This document shows, piece by piece, positions 27,001 through 39,000 of a DNA stretch of 64,000 nt. Both the position numbers and the translations under genes were made by a program. The notes below the pieces were generated by a model, which was not told the origin of the DNA, made no database searches, and saw only the letters and a list, made by a program, of their open reading frames with translations. Origin of the DNA: Haliclystus octoradiatus (taxonomy: Eukaryota > Cnidaria > Staurozoa > Stauromedusae > Haliclystidae); contig OU744449.1 of the NCBI GenBank assembly GCA_916610825.1, forward strand, positions 27,378,728-27,442,727. Direction: 5' to 3'. Each line of letters opens with the position of its first letter. The first letter of the stretch is position 1.

Positions 27001-30000
27001 CGTGATATACCAAATTCATAATTTCCTTTGGCACAATATAATGTCCTACAAATTAAACAACTCAACATAGACAAAATCAACACATTGTAATGCAACATGA
27101 TTGTGTAATAGATAATAACACTTAGATAAAACAGCTATATTGATCAGTAAAGCCAAGTGGAGTTATACAGAGAAGGTGTTATATATAGTAAAATGTATGA
27201 TAATAATCAGCAACAATGTGGTTTCTGATACAGGTGGTCTTATTAACAGGTAAAGTGTTATGAGTTAGATATGTACAGGTCTCTTAAAGGCTATCATTGT
27301 CTCCTTCATGCACATGTAAAAACTGTTCATAAAAGTTAAGTGGACCAATTTTCACAAGCTGTTCATGATCTCAACGAATTTCGCATATGGACACACCTTT
27401 TATTTTTGATCTAAATATGACGATCAATAAATTCTTTCTTATTAAATTTGAGATAAATGACAGCGATAAAAGAGACATAATTGGCAATATTTCGTTATCT
27501 TCATAATAACACCGTCAGGCATATTATGAAGATAACAAAATATTGCCAATTATGTCGCTTTTATCGCTGTCATTTATCTCAAAAATATGATGATCCTTTG
27601 TATCAATTTTAAATTTGCATATTTTAACACAACAACGCTTGTGACTGATTGCTAATACATTATCCATACGTAGCTAGCAGCTACTCACCCGATAACTAAA
27701 TTGACAATACACAAATGATATGTTTTTTTCTCAGGGTCATTGTATGCGACTTGCTCCTATGTACAAAAGAAAACAGAAGGTTGTTTTATTGCAAGAAAGC
27801 AACCCTGTGAAAAACAGTTCAGGAGTTCATGAAAAATTTGTGAACAGTTCATGAAAATTGGGGCCATTTAACGTTCATGAACTGTTCATGAACTCCTGGA
27901 CTGTTTTCACAAGAGCAGCTGTCTTGGATTTGGCATTCTAATCGGTAAGTCTCAAGTAGAGATGACGTAATGGTAACATACCTCTTCTTTTTCTATTTTT
28001 CTCATGAGTTCTTCTGCCTAGAAAACACAGAACAGTTTAAACACAAGTTGGACATTATTGTTAATTTTAATTCTAAAACAATAATAGTATTACATTTTAC
28101 AGTCCTTCGTGACTAGAAGTCACCTTGTAAGCACAAGTGCTTGTTTATTGGGGGACATGAACAGATTTACATACAAATAAATACTATGAATGGTTAACAT
28201 GTGTGTACCGGCAAGGAATCTAACCCCGGCATCTCACACATAGAGTGATGACACTCTGCCACTGAGCAAGCAGTGTACAATTAGATTTGTCTTGTGTGTG
28301 ACAATAGCAGACAGAGGAATCTAACCCCGGCGTCTCACATAGAGTGATGACACTCTGCCACCGAGCAAGCAGTGTACAATTAGATTTGTTTTGTGTGTAT
28401 GTGACAATAGCAGACAGAGGAATCTAACCCCGGCATTTCACACAGAGTGCTGACACTGTACCACTGAGCAAGCAGTGTACAATTAGATTTGTTTTGTGTG
28501 TATGTGACAATAGCAGACAGAGGAATCTAACCCCGGCATTTCACACAGAGTGCTGACACTGTACCACTGAGCAAGCAGTGTACAATTAGATTTGTTTTGT
28601 GTGTATGTGACAATAGCAGACAGAGGAATCTAACCCCGGCATTTCACACAGAGTGCTGACACTGTACCACTGAGCAAGCAGTGTACAATTAGATTTGTTT
28701 TGTGTGTATGTGCCTATAGCAGACAGAGGAAAGGAAGCGTTGCAGATTCTTATTACATATGTCAACTTATCAGAATTGAGAAATACCCCTGCGAAAAACA
28801 GTTGAGGTGTTCATGAATGTTAAATGGCCATAAATTTCCTTGAACTGTTCACGAACTGTTCATGAACTGTCTGTGAAGGTTCATGAACAGTTGATGAAAT
28901 TTGGAGTAATTTAACGTTTCTCAACTGTTCATGAACTCCTGCACTATTTTCGCTAGGGTCAGGACATAATGTAGCGCTTTTGAAGGTTACATTTTTAATT
29001 AATTTTATAAAACGCCGGAAAACACAAACGTTAAATAGTACAATATTCATGAACAGTTAGTGATCATTTTATCAGAAAATTAATGAAAAACAGACCATTC
29101 AGCATTTGTGAACAGTTATTAATTTCTATATGTAATGTAATGTAATATACCTGCATGCAAACGTCAATTAACATATATCCGATGTTTGATAGTTATAATA
29201 AACATACATATTTATTACTTATTAATTATTGCAAATCCTACCTCTTCATTAGCACTTGTCATTATGTAAGCCACACATAGATTAGCCAATACAACAGCGC
29301 TAACATTTAATATCTATTTGATAATGAAAAAGGAAAATTAATGATATAATTTGAACATAAACAGCTACAACAGATATTAACTAAAACAAAAATTAAAAAA
29401 AATCTATTTCGCATATTTATTTTAATCATTTTACTTATTGATATTTTTGTAACGCGCTATATAAATTATAAAATTATTATTATTATTAACTAGCTTATGG
29501 AAACTGAAGAAGAAGACTTAAATAACGTTTCAACACTGTCTTGCTGATTAACACAATAAACTTACATTATCGTAATATTTTTTGACTATTGGTTCATAAA
29601 ATCCAACTGATTCTTTATATTTATTCTGAAAAAAAAATATATTGAAAATTGATTTTCAGAAGCTAATAATTATGATATCATAACATGAAAACTAGCAGCA
29701 ACAGATGCAGTTGTATGACTCGCAATGGAATGGGTCAAAGGTGTAGGTCATTTCATTCGAAATCATAGCTATAGAGGGTTAATCGACTCTTCAAAACAAA
29801 GATTACAAACGAAGAATAAACAGCCGTTTAGACGGGTTAGTACTGCTTTTGTTTTAGCTGAATAAGTAGGACAACCATTCTTAATTGTTATTTATTTACT
29901 GCTCTGTGATGTCCTTTGAATTTCGTTTTTGTTTCTCAACTTATGCAACACTTATAACCCTTTTTACGATATCCCGCGTGTTTGAAACCATCAAAATTGG

Positions 30001-33000
30001 AGCTCAAATGACATTACAGCGCCGTAAATGAGATGATCAGTAAGAATAAATGTTTTTCAACCTTTGAAGCTATAAAAATAGTACTTACATGGCTGATTAT
30101 TCTGCTTTAATTATTTTTCAAGAGAGGATGGACTTTTTGCGGCTATGATTTCGAATGAAGTGTCTTATAAAGGCCATAAAAATGGGTTTCGAGCGCAAAT
30201 TATCATGTGACTACTGCAAGTCATCTGTGCAAAGATTGAATTACTATTTTTTTGATTTTATTGTTTTTCCTTCATCTATTGGGGAGGGAGTAATAGATAG
30301 ATAGATAGATAAATAGTTTTATTTCAACAATTTAAGCATTACATAATGCAATTACTAAACGTTGTAGACGTCACCTCTTAAGCCGTATTGCTTGTCTGTG
30401 TGAGGGACGCAAGGTTAGTTTATATGATTAATTGTTTAAATAATTTTATTACAATCATATAATAATGTTACAAACAAATCATATTATTGTATATACACAT
30501 TAAATGTAGATGTGAAACATTTATAGTCAAATTGATGATAATAATAATAGTTGGGAATTAGATATAATTTTGAAATATATAGAAATAGACTAAAAATCTA
30601 TAAATTTTATTTTTTGCAAATTTCAATCTCACCTGCATAAAAAGTACATGAGCGACATTCAATTTCCATGACTCGTGGTCGTTACAGAATTCAACAGATT
30701 TTCTAAAGATCTAAACATACAAAAGTCAATGTTATTTGATATTGTGAGATAAAATTGTATAAAGAACGCACACGAGAGGCTGAGGCATGTAAGCAGAAAA
30801 CATGAAATGACTCGAGTAAATTACAGATTCAGGTCAATAACTTTTTGTATTTGTTGCAACGAAATGTTTGCAATTTTGAATCATCGGATCAACTAATCTG
30901 ACAATTCTTTTGGATTAATCGCATTTTGATCGGATCAAAACATTTTTCAAACATTCGAATTACTAGTTCCTAATCCAATCTGATGCAGACCTCTACTTCA
31001 AATATTTGATTACCTTTTCAACTGACGGGTAATTTTCACGATCCCAATAGATCCTTGCTTGGGCCATTAAAACAGGAATATATCTAAAAGAAATGATTGA
31101 AATTATATGAAACACCCAATTGAAAAAATTTTCAAAATAATAATTTTGAAATTGCTTATCAATATTTTGCAATTTTTGAGCAAAGAAGGGTCAGATAAAC
31201 TTTCCTAGTCCCAAATAAAATCCAGACAAAATGGAAAATGGGACTAATTAAACTGTAAGAGTTTTTAAAATGCAGAAAAATCTGTGTGATTTTCTATGCC
31301 TCATCTGAACTTAATTATTAGCTAATTCACCTCTCCAATGCTTCATCGTATTCATTGACAGCTCTCTTCACAGCTTCGTCATCATGATTTTGACGAGCCT
31401 CTTGTACCTATTGAATAAAAATCTCTAATTATTCTTGAATCATAATAGCAGAGAGTTTCTAAGTTAGAATGAGTGACAGACATTTCTATTTACTTTATTT
31501 TCATGAACTGCTCATCATCATGAAAAGTTCACGAAGAGGCCCCTTCAATAAACAATTCAGGAATTCATGAACGGTAAATGGCCTCAAATTTTTATGAACA
31601 GTTCAACCAACAACAACAACCATATCATGAACATGAACAACCATGGGGCCAATCAACGTTCATGATTTATTGATGAACTCCTGAACTGTTTTTCGCAGGG
31701 GGTCCAAATTCTTTTAACGTTCATGAACATTTTATGAACGGTTGATAATGTGTGATTATAAACTATTTCTATGACGTTTATGAAATTCGCTTCTTATAAA
31801 TTGTATAATGAAAAGTTCACGAAAGATAAACCGTTTCACACTCTTAAATTATTTGCGAGATGGAAATTTATTTTTTATAGAAGGACCTTAAAGTTTGTAA
31901 AATGTTCATAAAGTTCATGAATTATTTCATGAAAAATATTGCAACGGCTATAATATACTACGCATAATTTAAAAACACAAAAATCAAAAAAGATTCTTTT
32001 CATTCAGAACTTAATTCTAATTTACGTTGCCGCCTTTGAAGATGAAATGTTTAAGTGCCTAATGTTATGTGATCTACATGATTTTTAGTTTGAATTTAAT
32101 TTGTGCATCATTTATTGAGAGCAATATATATGCATATAAGCGTAGCGAACACATGTTTCAAATTCAAGACCTTATTGAAAATACCTCTGTGAATAAAGCT
32201 CATGAAAGTTAAGTTAATGGAAAGTTAAATAGCCTCGTGCAACGAACAATTCGTAAGGTTCGTAAACTCAAGAACTGTATATCACAGGTGAAAGAGGAAG
32301 TCTTCATGAGATACTGTTTTACTAAATAAATGTTTAAAAATTGTAATATTATTTGTTTGCATTTAAAAGTATATAAGGTAACAATGAACGACAATGAATG
32401 CATTTGACATTTATTCACCTGTTTCGTTAGCTTTCGAAGTATTTCTGTATGTTTTACGGCAATATCATCAAATTTCTTGAATGCCTGCAATAAAAATTAA
32501 TATTCAATATTGGCCATACTACATTCCAATAACCAAAATAAAATGGAATATACAAAATAAAATAATTACCTCTTCCTGTGATGTTTGTTGAGTGATGACA
32601 GCATCAAGGAATGAATAAAGATACTAAATTAAAAATGTTAAACATAAGAAACTTTATAAAATTATCTCAACGAAAATCAGTTGATTGGAAATCCATTAAA
32701 AAAAGGTTGGAAATGCAGGCTAGTATCATTTCTTGATCGCTTAAATAAATTATCGCCATGTGAAATTAGCCTTAACAATAAGTGTTTGGTAACATTTTTA
32801 GCCTTCAGGAATCCTTTTAAATTTTGAACATTTTCTAATGGATAATGAATGTTGAGGTTTGGCCTATCAATCAGAATCTTATCAATTTTCTTCTGATTAC
32901 GCTCTAGCCTCTGTGAAGAACAGTTCAGGAGTTTATGAACAGTTCGTGAACATTAAATGGTTCCAAATTTTGATAAACTGTTCATGAACTGTCTGTAAAG

Positions 33001-36000
33001 GTTCATGAACGCTTCAATGAAAATTTGGACCATTGAACTGTTTTTCGCAGGGGCCTCATTTTAATATGACCCTGTCCACAATATTTGAATGTGATAATTC
33101 CAATAATGCTAAAACCCTTTCTTATTGGTATGTTAATCATTTTAGAGTCTTATCAGTTTGTATTATTACATATCTCACAGTTATGTATTTTTATACGCTG
33201 CAAACAATATGATCAATGGTATTAGCCGACCATAAACAAATTGGTTTGTTGTACAAGCCGTAAACATGGGAACAAAAAAATGAAAATGTGTTTTGAGATA
33301 AATAAGCAACATTATGACCATTATGAAGAACTAACTCACAGGTGTCAGATATTTGTAGGTTAGATGTGAATTCTCAGCAAGAACGTCAGCAGCCAAGTCA
33401 AAGTACTGAAAAAGTAAAATGAGAGTTATATTGTACATTTTTTAAAAATATAATAATTTATACAGCAAAACCTGTTATAAGGTCACCTGGCTATAATGGT
33501 CGCTCATTTGCAATGTCTAGAATAATATTTTCTATAGAATCAACCCTGTATATAAAGTTCACCTGTCTATAGTGGTCAATCTTGCAATGTCTAGAATAAT
33601 ATGTTCTATTGAACCCTGTATATAAGGTCGCCTGTATATAGTGGTCAATTTATCTGCCTCTCATAGCTGGCTGTTATTTACGGGTTTCAACTACCTTGTA
33701 GTTCACTGTTATAAACTTGGATTTGAAAAAAATTACAACAGTTTGATTTAGAGTGAGTGCTATTTTGTCACATTGCTTCAACTGTTAAACTTACGACAAC
33801 AACACTTTCTACTTTAATGTAACACTTATCAGCAAAAATTTCACATCGCCCCCTTTCGATCAATAACTGTTAGGAGAGGTTGGTGTATATAAATACATAA
33901 ATTGATTGATATTGTTAAGCAAAATCAGTTTTTTAAACAATTAATTGAAAACAAGAAAAAATATTGTCCATTTGAAACTCATAACTACCTGATATTTACA
34001 GTAAAGAAGCAGCAGATTACCAAATGTAGCTGAAAAATAAAATGAAAATAAATTATAACATCAAAACAAAGCACAAGAATGTTTATCACATGATTGGAAT
34101 GACTTAATCTTGCGATATCGAACGGGTAAGAGGGGTTGGTATAGCTTTCTATTGACACAAGCAGTGCGTGTGAGTCACAAGTAGTGTGTTAAAATAATGA
34201 GAACCGTTGTGAGTAGCCTGCTCGCAGACTCACTGTCAAAATGTAAACTTGGTAAACAGTAGTAAACTTGGTCTACTGTTTACCAAATTTACATTTTGAC
34301 AGTGAGTCTGCGAGCAGGCTACGTGGTGAGTGACTTTTAGCTATATGTGTGACTCACAGCATAGCTTTTCAAAAGGGCCTCTTCACCAATCACAGTTTAG
34401 GAAAACATCTGACAATTCCAACTCTTTTATTACAGTATTGTATTACCTGGAGGAAATGGATTTTGTTGTAGAAGAAATTGCAGCTTTTCAAAACCCTGAA
34501 AGATATATGAATCAAAAGTGATATCAAATATTCAATATTTCTCAATTTGGTAAAATTATAAGTTTTGATTCATAAGCTGTTCTGTACATGTGTTGGTCCT
34601 ATTCATCATTCTTCTTCATTCAACATCAGCTACATAAAACGTTGTTACTTTTGTGTCCGATGGCATATGCGATTTAAACAAAGCAAAGTGCTTATTTCAT
34701 GATTTATTCATTTACCTCTGTTGGATTTGCTTCCATGTTCATTAGCGCTTGGTTGTGAAGCGTTACTGGATCAAGTTCCTAATATTGAAAGTAGTATGGC
34801 ATCACAGTCATTGCATGAAAAATAGAGAAAAAAACAACCCTGAACTGATTATGAACCTCCGAACTGTTAATTAGCAGTTCATGAACTTTTACAAAAATTC
34901 ATTAACTGTTCACGAACTTGTTCATGGATGTTATAAATGACCTGTTTTTGATGAACTTTCTGATGAACAGTTCATGAATATTGGTTTCTGTAAACGTTTT
35001 TCATAAATATGTGCCATTTCCCATTAATAAATGTTAAATTATTGAATAATCATGAATTATTCATGAACTGCTCGTTAACTGTGATGAAATGTTTTCTCTA
35101 GTTCATGAACTGCCAATAAACTATTGCAGGAGTTGCTGTCACTTGTATAAAATGGAATAACTAATGTTTCAATAAGTACCTCTTCCGTTCTTGGAGGCAT
35201 ATCAGTCAAGGCTTCTTGTGCTGCTTCATCTAAATAACAAGAAACAGTCAAAGATTCAATCCCATATATATAATAGATCACAAACTAAGATGAAATCAAC
35301 CCCATTTCATTGCATTTTCTAATTGAATGTCATTGTGTATCCCTCAAGAAAAAATTATTTTGTTTGAATCTACTGTATGAAATTAGAATGACATAAAATT
35401 CACTGTAGATTTACATGGTATTAACCTGAATTTGTTTACATCCGAGATTATGAACTGACGTTCATGAACTGTCCATGAACCTGTCCAGTTGAACAGTTTG
35501 TGAATGATGAATTGCCTGTTCATCATGTCCATTTAACGTTCATGTACTGTTTTTACAAAGGCAGTTAGCTCCATTCTACTGCAGCAGCATCTAATACACT
35601 TTTATTTCAACGGTTGAGCTAGAATATTAGAGAAACAACTTACAGTTTTTTAATTGGTATTCAATTGCAGCTTTTAAATTAAATGCTTCAATCAATGCAG
35701 TTTCATGAAGAATCTACAGGTCAAAAGATAGACAAAATTGTTTAATCTTATATCGGTAACTAGTCAACCTGTTGGATAATCATCACTTACTCTTGTATTA
35801 CCAACACTTCTAACTTCTATACCTTCTGTTGCCATACCAACACTAAGTTCTAAAGTAAACAAGATACATATATACAAGCAGGCTGTCCCAAAATATAGGA
35901 CCCTGGGACTTGGTTCACAGAAGGCCAGCACAAATTCAGTATGTTTTCTAATTTAAATTATGATTTTTGAATCTCATATTTCTCAAGTTTTCTAATTCAT

Positions 36001-39000
36001 GTTATCATGGAATTACGTAATTATGAAGCATTTTAACTTCAACCGGCTACATGATTTTCAATATGACAACGTCATTTCTTGAAAATTAGAACGTTGCGAC
36101 ACCCTGTATAGAAGGTGTTAGTGATGAGCCAAACAAATAACAAAGAATGTTGAAAATAAGTTTTATTTGATTGAGAACATTTGATTTATTTTATTGATAG
36201 TATTTACCAGGGTGCTCTCTGATCCCCTTTTCAATGATATCCGCGATATGCTTCAATGCAGGTGCGTATTGTTTCATCATATAACGACATAATGCAATGC
36301 AATAGGATAGATCTGTAATAAAATTAGAACAGATAGAATGAAAATGTTTGAACAGATGCGACGCCAAAGAAAGATTGGACTTCCAACTAAAGCAGGTAAA
36401 TACTACTGGTGCTACATAGAACTTTGTTTCAACAGTTCGTCCTTGGTACAGTCAAATTTGGTTAATATCCCCTCTTTTAATGTCCATTAATATCCCCATC
36501 TAAAGATGATTTCTTTGTTCAATTCCCCATACAAACTCTCATATTCCTACCTCGCTTCATATCCCACCTCGCATTATAATTACAATGTCCTGGCACATTG
36601 TATTTGAACAAGAGAGGGGATATTTAGCAAGTTCGATTGTATAGTGTGCACTGGTAGCTCTGCACAATGCACTGTCTGCACCATGTGCGGGAGACCGCGG
36701 TTCAATTCCTCGTCCGGTGCACACATGTTTGTATTTCTCTGTAAATCTGTTCATGTCCCCCAAATAAACAAGCAGTTGTGCTTATGGGGTGACTATCAGT
36801 TATATTATCTGTAGTTAACTGAAAATGTAATATTATTATATAGTGGTTAGGTTGTTAGGATTTTGGCCCGCAGGGTCTTGGGTTCAATCCCTGGCAGAAG
36901 CACCATTGGTTGATGTCACAAACACCGATCTATATAATATTAAGTTATTATATAGATCAGTGGCCATGAATGGCCCCCAGATATTTATTAAACACACACA
37001 CGCTTCAAACACTAACTAATTAACTAGAAAAGTTATTAATGCAAACAATAAAATAGGCAATTACTTTATCTTGTTGACGTCACCTCTAATTCACAATAAA
37101 TTGTTTTGTAAAGCTTATTAGTTAGTGTACAGTATAAATTTTATAAGAATTACAATTAATTCAATGTTTAAATAATTACATAGAAATATACTAACACCCA
37201 ATATCAATTTTGAATATTGCACATGCGCAAATGCCACTTATCTATTATTATTTAATCCTGATATTTTATTATTGTAACTCACCAGCTTGGTAACCGAGTA
37301 TGTTCATAGCTGTTGTGAATTTCTGACATGCTTCATCATATCTCCCTTCCTAAATGTAATGATCAAAACAACATTTATAGATACAGTTTAACCCGCTTAA
37401 GTGCAAGTCCAAATTGCCAACGGTTTTCATTGCATTTATCCGAATTTGCAGCTATCCGAAATTGTTTACCAAGGACTTGACCAGAAAATTGTTTAACGGG
37501 TTTCAAAGCCAGGTTGCAGATAAGCGGGAATTTCGCTTATCCGAATTGCACATAAGCGGGTTACACTGTACTGTAACTCAAAGGATTGATCCTAAAAAAT
37601 CTGAATTCGAAATTTTCAATTTTTACAGATTATTCTCATGCGGATTCGGATCTAAAACAGGATGAGATTACCTTGAATACAATACATCCCAAAACAGGAT
37701 GAGATTACCTTGAATACAATACATCCTAAATTGACTTCAGAATCAGGATCATCAGTCGACAGTTGTTCAACCAAACCCTTTAACAATAAAATATGATAAT
37801 TTTAATAATCAGATAATTTCAGATACATAGTGTAACCCATTTGGTTGTGAATCAACCATTGCAATACCTTTTATTGAAAATTTCTACAGATTCTACTTAT
37901 CAGAAACTGATTAACTCAAGCACCTGCAAATAATTTGTTGAGTTCATGATCTGTTCATGAACACCTTATAAACACTTCACAACCAGTCCGAGAACATAGC
38001 ATGAACCGTCTGAGAACAGCTCATGAACAATCCGAGAACAGTTCATAAGCATTTCATGAAAAATAGGCCATATAACATTCATAAACTGTTCTTGAACACC
38101 TTATAAACAGTTCACAACCAGTCCGAGAACATTTCATGAACCGTCTGAGAACAGCTCATGAACAATCCGAGAACAGTTCATAAACATTGCATGGAAAACA
38201 GGCCATATAACATTTCTAAATTGTTCTTGAACATCTTATAAACAGTTCACAACCAGTCCGAGAACAGTTAATGAACAGTCTGAGAATAGCTCATGAACAA
38301 TCCGAGAACAGTTTATAAACATTGCATGAAAAACAGGCCATATACCATTCATAAACTGTTCTTGAACACCTTATAAACAGTTCACAACCAGTCCGAGAAC
38401 ATATCATGAACCGTCTGAGAACAGCTCATGAACAATCCGAGAACAGTTCATAAGCCTTTCATGAAAAATAGGCCATATAACATTCATAAACTGTTCTTGA
38501 ACACCTTATAAACAGTTCACAACCAGTCCAAGAACAGTTCATGAACAGTCTGAGAATAGCTCATGAACAATCCGAGAACAGTTCATAAGCATTTCATGAA
38601 AAATAGGCCATATAACATTCATAAACTGTTCTTGAAAACCTTATAAACAGTTCACAACCAGTCCGAGAACATTTCATGAACCGTCTGAGAACAGCTCATG
38701 AACAATCCGAGAACAGTTCATAAACATTTCATGAGAAACAGGCCATATAACATGTCCTAAACTGTTCGTGAACAACTTATAAACCCTTTGATGAAGTTCA
38801 TAAAATGACAATTTTATTAATTAATTGAACAAATAGCTTGTGATATGTTGATACAATCATGAACTCAGTATGCAGAGCCATCCACTTATAGGAGTTGAGA
38901 CACACGACTTATAGGGGTCAAAGATTGTCATTTTAGTTCCATTTAAAAACAAGGCTTTGCTTTTGAACAAAATATTTTTCGAAATTCATGTTCAATTTCA

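Noticed and set aside
28206-28735. CRISPR-like regular repeats
   Set aside because: Contiguous tandem units without unique spacers in an animal genome; they are SINE heads.
33780-33870. Possible extra IFT70 exon between exons 15 and 16
   Set aside because: Exon 15 joins exon 16 directly in phase with the conserved sequence LYCKYQYFDLAADVL, so nothing is missing.
36645-36720. Possible functional tRNA gene
   Set aside because: Has A- and B-box-like motifs but poor cloverleaf pairing and is followed by a SINE tail shared with 28090-28205; best read as a SINE head.
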